From Peribacillus simplex (GTDB taxonomy: Bacteria > Bacillota > Bacilli > Bacillales > DSM-1321), in NCBI RefSeq assembly GCF_900156045.1, contig NZ_FTMX01000007.1, forward strand, positions 186,001-250,000: DNA of 64,000 bases, in the 5' to 3' direction. Below the pieces are notes generated by a model, which saw only the letters and a list, made by a program, of their open reading frames with translations, was not told the DNA's origin and did not search any database. Both the position numbers and the translations under genes were made by a program. The stretch's first letter is position 1, and every line of letters starts with the position of its first letter. Positions 57,665 through 64,000 of the stretch are shown here, piece after piece.

Positions 57665-58396
57665 ATGGAAGGGCTGAAGAAGACACTTTTTTGTTTCCCT
57701 TATGCCGGGGGAAGTGCATCTTTTTATAGAGAATGGAAATTTGAAGATGATGTGATAGAGGTAGTCCCGCTGGAATACCCAGGACATGGCAGTAAATATA
57801 GTGAACCATTGTGTGACCATATGGGGGATTTGACGGATATATTAATAAATGAAATGGAAACGAAGCATCGAATGGATGCACTGGGAAGCATCTCTTTGTT
57901 TGGACATAGCATGGGTGCGATCGTAGCCTATGAAATTGCGGCAAAATTAGAAGAGAGATATGGTAATAAAGTAGAGCATTTATTCATTTCAAGTAAATCG
58001 TCTCCAAATTATAAAGTAGATCAAATCGATTGCTCTAATGCAAAACATTTAAAGCTATCGCTTGAAAAAATCGGGGGAACAAACAAGGAACTCCTGGAAA
58101 CCGAGGATTTCATGAATATATTCCTGCCGATAATCCAGTCGGACTTGAATGTTTTAGCCAACTATCACCATGAAAAAAAGCACAATGAAAAGGTGGGAAA
58201 TAAAGCCGTTTTGCTATTGGGCTCGGATGATACCGTGACGAAGGAAAGTATCGAAAACTGGAATGAATACATTGAGCATATTGAAGGATTGCATATATTA
58301 AAGGGTGATCATTTCTATATAAAGCAAAACCAGGCTATCGTTTTAAAAATCATTCAAGAGTATTTACTTTATAGTCGTTGTGAAGTTCTGATTTAA
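57665..58396 (+). CDS. Type II thioesterase
   Basis: A 243-residue alpha/beta hydrolase of the GrsT/SrfAD editing type. The N-terminus LFCFPYAGGSASFYREW, nucleophile elbow GHSMG (about residues 80-84), an acid near GSDDT, and the catalytic His in GDHFYI are all present. It clears misprimed or stalled carriers. Hydrolytic release is not its job here, since the last NRPS has a reductase. It begins 20 bp after the NRPS 5 stop, behind GGAGAAGGGG, and ends the operon. Confidence 0.88.
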   Translation: MEGLKKTLFCFPYAGGSASFYREWKFEDDVIEVVPLEYPGHGSKYSEPLCDHMGDLTDILINEMETKHRMDALGSISLFGHSMGAIVAYEIAAKLEERYGNKVEHLFISSKSSPNYKVDQIDCSNAKHLKLSLEKIGGTNKELLETEDFMNIFLPIIQSDLNVLANYHHEKKHNEKVGNKAVLLLGSDDTVTKESIENWNEYIEHIEGLHILKGDHFYIKQNQAIVLKIIQEYLLYSRCEVLI

Positions 58397-58517
58397 GGTT
58401 GCGGACTGTCTTGAATACAACTGCAATTTGTTCCGTCAATTAGTTTCAGAAGCCAAAATAATTTAATATACGTGAGTTTGGCATTATCCGCTTGGATAAG
58501 CATGAAACCTGATTTTT

Positions 58518-58549
58518 AAAAAAGGACTGATTTATTCAGTCCTTTTTAG
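58518..58549 (+). terminator. Terminator of the NRPS operon
   Basis: AAAGGACTGA (58521-58530) pairs with TCAGTCCTTT (58536-58545) over a TTTAT loop, with A and T tracts on either side. It lies 122 bp after the thioesterase stop. Confidence 0.85.
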
Positions 58550-58572
58550 ATTGTAGACAAATTAAATATCCA

Positions 58573-58662
58573 GTTGATTTCAGAAATCCACTCCAAGTAA
58601 GCGTCTGTGGGGACTCGGCTAGCCAGTTATTCGGCAGGAGTGTCGTAAATTTCTTCAATCAC
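58573..58662 (+). repeat. Degraded copy of the Bacillus-type intergenic hairpin repeat
   Basis: The segment runs from GTTGATTT to TTCAATCAC and contains GTCTGTGGGGACTCGGC and GGCAGGAGTGTCG. These match, with changes, the GCCTGTGGGGTCTCACC and AGCAGGAGTCTCG parts of the better copy at 60495-60715. It fills the gap after the NRPS terminator; no gene is seen in 58397-58784. Confidence 0.5.
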
Positions 58663-58784
58663 TCCATATAAAAATTAAATTTCAGGGTTTGGGGTAAGGC
58701 TAACCGAACCCCCTTTTAGATGTGGGAATGGAGATTGAGGTGCCGTTCCGTGCTTTAGAGTCGACAAACCTCGATGCAGATCGA

Positions 58785-60176
58785 TTAAATGAGAAACATC
58801 GCAACTATTGTAGTGACTGCCAAACCAATGGTGACCGGCAGCAGGTTCCGGCGGGCAAGTTCAAAGGGACTGACGTTACATATTGCAGCGGCAGGTATCA
58901 ATGCCCATGGAATCAGGGTACCTCCGCCAACCCAAATCGCGGTTATTTGCCCGAGTGCAGTCAAGGTGGCGGTTCCGCTTCCGATGGCCGTTCCGAATAG
59001 TTTGGCGACAGATCCTGCTAAAGAAATGCCTGAGAAGCCCGATCCATCCAAGCCAGTGATGGCACCGATGCCCGTTAATGTGACGGCGGCTATTTCTTTC
59101 GTTAAAGGAACGGAGGCTGCTAAGGCGGCACCGAGGTCATTGACGATGCCAAGTGATGTTTTTGGTAAGTAGTCACCGATGATTTGATTGAATCCAGAAT
59201 CACCTAAATAGAAGAATGCGGCGATTGGGATCACAGGTCCGAATACTTTGAAGCCAAATTGAAAACCCTGAATCAAATAGGCCGTTGATTTTTCCAGTCC
59301 TTGCTGTTTATGTGCGACAAGGGATAAAATCAGCAAAATGAAAACGGCTGTACCGCCAACCAACGCCGTGGCATCTCCGCCTTGCAACTTCAAAACCGAC
59401 AATGCCACAACATCCAACAGAAAGGCAATCGGAATGAAAACGGCAAAAAACTTTTTTTGTCCCAGTGTGAGCAAATCTTCACTTATTGTTTGATCTTGGA
59501 CGATTCCCTCATGATCCGCCGCCTTGATTCTTCCAAGCTTCATATCCCGCTTTAAAAGGATAAAGGCGGAGATGGTGGTGACGACCCCCATTGTAATGAC
59601 AAGGGGAATGCTCGCAGTGATGACATCGCCGACTGGTATGGAAGCGGCATCCCCCGTTAGTTTAGGTGCAGCCTGAATGATGAAATCCCCTGATAATGCG
59701 ATTCCATGACCAAAAAGGTTCATCGCCATCGCCACGCCGAGTGCAGGTAAACCAGCCCGTAAGGCAACGGGGAGCAGGACCGCCCCAAGTAAGGCAACGG
59801 CAGGTGATGGCCAGAAAAACCAAGATATTATCATCATGACGATTCCAATTACCCAAAAGGCAAGTGTAGGATTCTTAATGAATTTCGCAAACGGTGCAAT
59901 CATGACATCATTAATGCCGGACCTCGTTAAAACCGTGCTCATGGCAACGATGATTGAAATGATTAAAATCGTGGACATTAATTCCGTGATTGCGAAAATG
60001 AAGCTGTTGAATATCCCGCTTATGGAGGAGGCTAAACTGCCTGTAGCCACTAAAGCCAAAAGGAATATTCCAACTATGCAGATGAGGGTAGTATCACGAC
60101 GTTTTACCATAAACCCGATTATCAATGCAATAAATACAACATAAATCCAATGGAGTGCCGTTAATTCCATCTCCAT
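58785..60176 (-). CDS. Putative 12-TM permease, family not assigned
   Basis: A 463-residue hydrophobic protein with about 12 membrane segments, a cytoplasmic loop (about residues 205-240: KRDMKLGRIKAADHEGIVQDQTISEDLLTLGQKK), and two helix-breaking regions, SWFFWPSPAVALLGAV and LDGSGFSGISLAGS. This pattern recalls ion-transporter superfamily carriers (GntP, citrate, TRAP large subunit), but I cannot name the family. GAGGGGG precedes the ATG. It stands alone, opposite the NRPS operon. The substrate is unknown; an organic acid is a guess. Confidence 0.55.
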   Translation of the reverse strand: MEMELTALHWIYVVFIALIIGFMVKRRDTTLICIVGIFLLALVATGSLASSISGIFNSFIFAITELMSTILIISIIVAMSTVLTRSGINDVMIAPFAKFIKNPTLAFWVIGIVMMIISWFFWPSPAVALLGAVLLPVALRAGLPALGVAMAMNLFGHGIALSGDFIIQAAPKLTGDAASIPVGDVITASIPLVITMGVVTTISAFILLKRDMKLGRIKAADHEGIVQDQTISEDLLTLGQKKFFAVFIPIAFLLDVVALSVLKLQGGDATALVGGTAVFILLILSLVAHKQQGLEKSTAYLIQGFQFGFKVFGPVIPIAAFFYLGDSGFNQIIGDYLPKTSLGIVNDLGAALAASVPLTKEIAAVTLTGIGAITGLDGSGFSGISLAGSVAKLFGTAIGSGTATLTALGQITAIWVGGGTLIPWALIPAAAICNVSPFELARRNLLPVTIGLAVTTIVAMFLI

Positions 60177-60326
60177 GATCCGTCCCCCTCATATATGTGC
60201 CTAGTTACAGATTATGAGGGAGGTATGGGGTGGTGAGTTGTTTCAAAAATTTTAAAGGCTTATCTTATTTTCATGAAGTAAATATCAAGATCAAGAAGAC
60301 TGCATTATCAGAAAGAGTGATTCGAA

Positions 60327-60407
60327 ATGAAGAAGGTACGGAACAAGCTTATAAACGAAATGATAAAAAAGGGGATTTTTGAAATGGATAAAACTAAAGT
60401 CATTTAG
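60327..60407 (+). CDS. Possible 26-residue basic peptide, FbpA-like fragment
   Basis: The frame reads MKKVRNKLINEMIKKGIFE, then MDKTKVI and a stop. It resembles the N-terminal half of Fur-regulated basic proteins (FbpA type: basic start, LI..L...G.Y), but the usual LyelTLseLE end is absent. The ribosome site is weak (AAAGAGTG). It may be a truncated relic or chance. Nothing else coding is seen in 60177-60494. Confidence 0.25.
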   Translation: MKKVRNKLINEMIKKGIFEMDKTKVI

Positions 60408-60494
60408 CTTTAATACTTTCTAGAGTTTTTTGTATTCATTATATTTTTTTAGGTAAATTTCCATTTAATTAAACTAAAATATTGTCTTTTTTTT

Positions 60495-60715
60495 AGGCTG
60501 TTTTCGCATACTTTGTTGCTATTTACCAAGTAAAGCGGTGTGGTTGATTTCCCCTCCAGATGCTCGCTTTCCGCGGGGCGGGCGGTGAGCCTCCTCGGCG
60601 TAAACGCCTGTGGGGTCTCACCTGTCCCACTGCTCCAGCAGGAGTCTCGCACTTCCGCTCCAATCAACCTTAAATCGTTTCGTTTTAAAAACAACAATCT
60701 TTACGAAAAGAGCCT
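60495..60715. mobile_element. 221-bp inverted-repeat element (MITE-like intergenic repeat)
   Basis: The outer ends form 24-bp imperfect inverted repeats (60495-60518 and 60692-60715; 19 of 24 positions match, both starting AGGCT.TTTTCG). Inside lie GGTTGATT/AATCAACC (60542-60549 and 60662-60669), then a GC-rich core with GGTGAG facing CTCACC. The core type (CTCGCTTTCCGCGGGGCGGG ... GCAGGAGTCTCGCA) is a repeat I know from many Bacillaceae genomes. It should fold into a long hairpin and ends in a T run, so it may also stop transcription. Open frames across it are not coding. Confidence 0.75.
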
Positions 60716-60976
60716 TTTTTTATTGTCCAAGAAAAGAGTATTGCACTTTCCTTACCCATTTCATCATAATAGGCTTTTGTTTGTTGTCTCTTCATTATCA
60801 AAAGAAAATATCCTGCCTCCGCAGTTCTCACACACAGAAGGTAATAAAACAATTTTGGCGCCTTGTATTATAGTCCATGTTAATTTCTCTTTCACAGAGT
60901 TAAGAGACCAGCAGTAACAAATGGTAGCTATCTATAAAAACAGGAAAACCTAAATCAATGTGGAAGTAGGGATAAA

Positions 60977-61369
60977 ATGAAATCTAGGGTTACATATGAT
61001 GAAGAAGCAGAGTTAGCATATTTATATACTTTACCCTCATCAGTAAAGTATAAGATAGAGTCTACTATTGAATTAGAAGTAAATGAATATTTAGAGTTAG
61101 ATATTGATGAAGGTAGTAGAATAGTAGGGATCGAGTTTTTTGGCCCAATAACATCAAAGTTGTCTAAAATAGCTGGAAGCAGGAAAATTTATAAGAAAAA
61201 TGGAGAGAAATTTTCATTCCGCTTAACTGAAAAGGATATAAAAAGTAAGTTTAACTTTAAAGGAATTGACTTTTGTTTTGCGGACAATGATTTTCAAGAA
61301 TTTGTGGGCTTTGATGTAGTTGATATAAAGAAGTACAACGGGGAATCTTTGAAATTCATTACAGAATGA
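60977..61369 (+). CDS. DUF2283-like protein of unknown function
   Basis: A 130-residue protein without membrane segments. The first 60 residues (VTYDEEAELAYLYTLPSS...LELDIDEGSRIVGIEFFGP) follow the DUF2283 pattern: a paired Asp/Glu turn, then a strand GIE. The C-terminal half is longer than is usual for that family and has a charged FSFRLTEKDIKSKF segment. A weak site AAGTAGGG precedes the ATG. It is monocistronic, between the inverted-repeat element and a terminator. No function is known to me. Confidence 0.6.
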   Translation: MKSRVTYDEEAELAYLYTLPSSVKYKIESTIELEVNEYLELDIDEGSRIVGIEFFGPITSKLSKIAGSRKIYKKNGEKFSFRLTEKDIKSKFNFKGIDFCFADNDFQEFVGFDVVDIKKYNGESLKFITE

Positions 61370-61412
61370 TTCTAAAAGACAATAGATATTGAAGCTTAAT
61401 TCTGATAGAAAA

Positions 61413-61442
61413 AGTCCTTTTCTTAATTGAAAGGGGCTATTT
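61413..61442 (+). terminator. Terminator after the DUF2283-like gene
   Basis: AGTCCTTTTC (61413-61422) pairs, with G-T pairs, with GAAAGGGGCT (61429-61438) over TTAATT and is followed by ATTTTCATTTTT. Confidence 0.65.
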
Positions 61443-61567
61443 TCATTTTTAAAGGTAAATTAAATTATAGACAAACCATGGGGAATTTTAAGGTTTATCT
61501 TCTTTATTTTCAACAATACTTCAAGTATCCTTAATGAATAGCAACTACTGTAAATGAGGGATCAGCC

Positions 61568-62629
61568 GTGAAGCAAATATATAGTGATGTCATACAATTT
61601 CGGGGTACACATTATGAGTTTGGATACATGCAAGGGGAGGAATTAAAAGGTTCACTAACGGTAAAAAATCGTGTAGATCAGTGGAAGATCAGGCAGCCGC
61701 GGTTTACGGTTGAGGAAGAAGAGGTCAAGAAAGCAATTACACAATTCGCCCCTGGAGTTTGGGAGGAATTACTGGGGTTGCAAGAAGCGCTGAAATGGCC
61801 AATGGACCGCGTGCTGCAAGAGTTCGGTGGATACCGATTGGATTATGTCCGGTCGGGCTGTTCCATAATGACTGGCGATGATTATCTCATTCGCAATTAT
61901 GATTATCACCCAAAGACATATGAAGGACGCTATGTCTTATTCCAGCCAACCGATCAAGGGTATTCAAGCATCGGCCCGAGTCAGCGAGGAACTGGCCGGA
62001 TGGATGGAATGAATGAAAAAGGTTTGGTGATAGGCTATAATTTCATGAATCGCAAGAACCCTGGTGATGGTTTCATTTGCTGCATGATTGGCAGACTGAT
62101 TGTTGAATCTTGTGCGAACGTACAGGAAGCGGTCGCGATGTTGAAGGAAATCCCGCATCGTCATTCCTTCACTTACGTCGTCTATGATAAAAGCGGAAGT
62201 ACCTATATCGTTGAAACCTCTCCGAGAAATGTAGAGGTGCGCACGTCAAATGCCTGTACCAATCACTTTGAAATCATGAAAAATGAAAACCGTAACCATC
62301 TCATCGATTCGAAACGCCGATTGGAGATCATCCAAGAACATGAAGGGAGACTTTCATCTGCCTACGATGCTTATCGATTGTTTAATGATACCAATCAAGG
62401 TGTCTTCTCGGATTTATATAGCAGCTGGGCAGGAACGATTCATACATCCGCTTATTTACCTAAGGAGATGAAAGCTTGGATTGCTTTGGGAGGGAACCAG
62501 GAGCCGACTTCAATAGATTTTGCAAAATGGCTCGAAGGGGAAGATGTTGAGTTAGAACGAATCAGAGGTGTGGTTGATACGGATATACCCTTCGTGCATA
62601 TGGATGAGGGGGCGAATTGGTTTCGCTGA
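61568..62629 (+). CDS. C45-type peptidase / acyl-CoA:6-APA acyltransferase-like Ntn hydrolase
   Basis: A 353-residue protein of the acyltransferase-like Ntn-hydrolase family. The FRGTHYEFGYMQG N-terminus is typical, and SGCSIMTGDDYLIRNYDYHP contains the expected nucleophilic Cys (about residue 98) followed by the RN.D strand. AAT proteins cleave before that Cys to mature, or act uncleaved in bacterial members. Substrates are amide-linked acyl or amino-acid compounds; here unknown. GTG 61568 follows ATGAGGG. It is a single gene with its own terminator. Confidence 0.75.
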   Translation: MKQIYSDVIQFRGTHYEFGYMQGEELKGSLTVKNRVDQWKIRQPRFTVEEEEVKKAITQFAPGVWEELLGLQEALKWPMDRVLQEFGGYRLDYVRSGCSIMTGDDYLIRNYDYHPKTYEGRYVLFQPTDQGYSSIGPSQRGTGRMDGMNEKGLVIGYNFMNRKNPGDGFICCMIGRLIVESCANVQEAVAMLKEIPHRHSFTYVVYDKSGSTYIVETSPRNVEVRTSNACTNHFEIMKNENRNHLIDSKRRLEIIQEHEGRLSSAYDAYRLFNDTNQGVFSDLYSSWAGTIHTSAYLPKEMKAWIALGGNQEPTSIDFAKWLEGEDVELERIRGVVDTDIPFVHMDEGANWFR

Positions 62630-62658
62630 AGTAAATTTAAACCTTACTTTGTTAACTG

Positions 62659-62685
62659 GCCCAATCCTTGGATTGGGCTTCTTTT
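62659..62685 (+). terminator. Terminator after the C45-type gene
   Basis: GCCCAATC (62659-62666) pairs with GATTGGGC (62671-62678) over a CTTG loop, followed by TTCTTTTATT. Confidence 0.8.
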
Positions 62686-62833
62686 ATTGTTCTATTTTTA
62701 GGAAAACCTGGTACTATTTATTAGGGGGTGTCACAGTAATATAATAAGATAGAGTAACAGATTTTGGATTATAAAAAAGAAGTTGAGGTCTGTTTATTTG
62801 CCGTACTTGTACAATGAATAAGGGGATGTGCGA

Positions 62834-63124
62834 ATGTTTTCTACAGCTATTGGATGGTTTCGGTTCATTACAATAATCGAGGGAATCTCATATGTTTTAT
62901 TGCTTGGCATTGGTATGCCCATTAAGTACATATTGGATATTGGGGAAGCAACACTCATTTTAGGCAGCATCCATGGTTTCTTATTTGTCGTGTTTGGGCT
63001 TTTATTACTTTATGTGAGCATCATATCAAAATGGTCCTTTTTAAAAATGGCGATGATTTTCATCGTTTCATTCATCCCATTTGGGAATTTTGTAATCGAC
63101 CACAGGCTATTGAAGCAAAGTTAA
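62834..63124 (+). CDS. DUF3817-type small membrane protein
   Basis: A 96-residue protein with three TM segments (about residues 10-28, 38-60, 67-86). The pattern WFRFITIIEGISYVLLLGIGMPIKYILDIGEA...GSIHGFLFVVF is characteristic of DUF3817 proteins (E-G in helix 1, H-G in helix 2). ATG 62834 is 8 bp after AGGGG; a GTG at 62828 is too close. It is monocistronic and its function is not known. Confidence 0.75.
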   Translation: MFSTAIGWFRFITIIEGISYVLLLGIGMPIKYILDIGEATLILGSIHGFLFVVFGLLLLYVSIISKWSFLKMAMIFIVSFIPFGNFVIDHRLLKQS

Positions 63125-63170
63125 ATGATAAAGAATCATGCCCTAATACTTTTATTTTTGAAAAATCCAT

Positions 63171-63209
63171 AAAAAAACGCCTTTCCATTTAAATGAAAGG
63201 CGTTTTTTT
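63171..63209. terminator. Symmetric terminator after the DUF3817 gene
   Basis: AAAAAAACGCCTTTC (63171-63185) pairs exactly with GAAAGGCGTTTTTTT (63195-63209) over a 9-nt loop. A and T runs on both sides allow termination in either direction. Confidence 0.9.
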
Positions 63210-63223
63210 ATGGATTTAAGCTT

Positions 63224-63274
63224 GCTGTAAGGTTGGCACAAAGATGCTGTAAGAATGAGCATGTAAAGTATAAT
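63224..63274 (+). promoter_or_regulatory. Promoter region of the BceA-type gene with direct repeats
   Basis: GCTGTAAG occurs at 63224 and 63246 (22 bp apart), and a related CATGTAAAG at 63260. TATAAT lies at 63269-63274, 29 bp before the start codon, with no good -35. Repeats at two-turn spacing over a missing -35 suit an OmpR-type response regulator; this is inference. Confidence 0.45.
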
Positions 63275-63302
63275 TATCAACAATACTGAAGAGGTGAAAC
63301 AA

Positions 63303-64000
63303 ATGGAACCATTATTAAAAGTGGAAAATATAAAAAAAACATATGGTAAATCAAGTGCTGCCTACACAGCGTTGGAAAATATATCTTTTGACATTCATGA
63401 AGGGGAGTTTGTAGGAATCATGGGACCTTCAGGAGCGGGGAAATCGACGTTGCTCAATATGTTGGCAACCATTGATTCGCCGACTGAAGGGGAAATTTTC
63501 ATGAATGATACGAGCATTCACGATATGAAAGGGGCAGATTTAACGGATTTCAGACGTGATAATCTTGGTTTCATCTTCCAGGATTACAATTTGCTCGACT
63601 CATTGACTGTGAAGGAAAATATATTATTACCACTGGCTATTGCGAAAGTTCCAGCGAAAGAAATTACTAACTTGGTGAATCGTATTGCTAAAGTATTTGG
63701 GATTGAAGATTTATTAGCTAAATACCCTTACCAAATCTCCGGTGGGCAAAAGCAAAGAACAGCTGCAGCCAGAGCGCTTGTGACGGAGCCTGCATTGATC
63801 CTTGCTGATGAGCCAACAGGTGCACTTGATTCAAAATCGGCAACAGGTCTGCTGGAAAGCTTAAGTGAACTAAATGAAAAAAATAATTCGACCATCATGT
63901 TGGTGACACATGATGCATATGCCGCAAGCTTCTGCAGGCGGATCATTTTCATCAAGGATGGTACGCTTTCAACAGAACTTTATCGTCGTGGTCAATCACG
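63303..64000 (+). CDS. ABC transporter ATP-binding protein, BceA/YxdL type (3' end outside window)
   Basis: The frame is open from ATG 63303 (after GAAGAGGTG) to the window edge, 232 codons. Walker A is GPSGAGKST, the Q-loop is FIFQDYNLLDSLTVKENI, the signature ISGGQKQR, Walker B LILADEPTGALDSK and the switch VTHDAY. The Q-loop and ALDSK forms are typical of BceA-like ATPases, which pair with a 10-TM BceB permease to sense and resist peptide antibiotics. The permease and any two-component genes would lie beyond the edge. Only the last residues should be missing. Confidence 0.88.
   Translation, partial: MEPLLKVENIKKTYGKSSAAYTALENISFDIHEGEFVGIMGPSGAGKSTLLNMLATIDSPTEGEIFMNDTSIHDMKGADLTDFRRDNLGFIFQDYNLLDSLTVKENILLPLAIAKVPAKEITNLVNRIAKVFGIEDLLAKYPYQISGGQKQRTAAARALVTEPALILADEPTGALDSKSATGLLESLSELNEKNNSTIMLVTHDAYAASFCRRIIFIKDGTLSTELYRRGQS

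Noticed and set aside
58722..59172. Plus-strand frames within the 58785-60176 permease gene
   Set aside because: They are opposite-strand shadows of a clear hydrophobic membrane-protein frame with a good ribosome site.
60540..60917. Open frames across the inverted-repeat element
   Set aside because: They are created by the GC-rich repeat core, have no ribosome site and end in unrelated AT-rich sequence.

Overview
The window looks like chromosome of a low-GC, spore-forming Bacillaceae, most like the Peribacillus (Bacillus simplex/frigoritolerans) group. The reasons are typical Gram-positive Shine-Dalgarno sites with frequent TTG/GTG starts, many Rho-independent terminators, Bacillus-type gene pairs (glcU-gdh, yhjB-yhjC, yxlE-F-G-like genes), a glycine riboswitch and a Bacillus-type intergenic hairpin repeat. 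The taxonomic call is inference from gene content.

Layout. 1-8.4 kb is metabolic and transport sequence: the 3' part of an argininosuccinate-lyase-like gene, a yhjB/yhjC-like sodium symporter pair, a glycine/D-alanine-type permease behind a single-aptamer glycine riboswitch, a second amino-acid permease, ten 15-bp repeats at about 21-bp spacing, and a FAD-linked oxidase. 8.7-24.4 kb is an organosulfur-scavenging locus. A LysR regulator with a hairpin in its leader is followed by two units. The first resembles the B. subtilis ytmI-tcyJKLMN-ytmO-ytnIJ-hipO operon: luciferase-like oxidoreductase, flavin monooxygenase, glutaredoxin, acetyltransferases, cystine-type ABC transporter and amidohydrolase. 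The second repeats the oxidoreductase/monooxygenase pair around a methionine-type ABC transporter with two binding proteins. Both units carry the same GATAGA/TCTATC inverted repeat upstream, so one LysR protein probably controls both. 24.5-27.7 kb holds glcU-gdh, a thioredoxin-like gene and an HTH regulator.

28.0-58.5 kb is a nonribosomal peptide locus with Fur-box-like sites ahead of both halves. It encodes a yxlEFG-like ABC module, a second ABC exporter pair, a solitary IS3-type OrfA, a phosphopantetheinyl transferase, a membrane protein, five NRPS polypeptides and a type II thioesterase. I read the line as A-T-C-A-T-E-C / T / (T*)-C-A-T-E / C-T-T-C-A-T-E-C / A-T-R. That is seven modules with alternating stereochemistry and reductive release, which fits a cyclic-imine heptapeptide of the koranimine type. 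Modules 3 and 5 have no adenylation domain, and a degenerate carrier-like domain (T*) begins the third protein. These are the most unusual features in the window.

58.5-64 kb holds an unassigned 12-TM-type permease, a 221-bp inverted-repeat element, a DUF2283-like gene, a C45-type peptidase/acyltransferase, a DUF3817-like membrane protein, and the start of a BceA-type ABC ATPase cut by the window edge. No rRNA, tRNA or CRISPR array was recognised.
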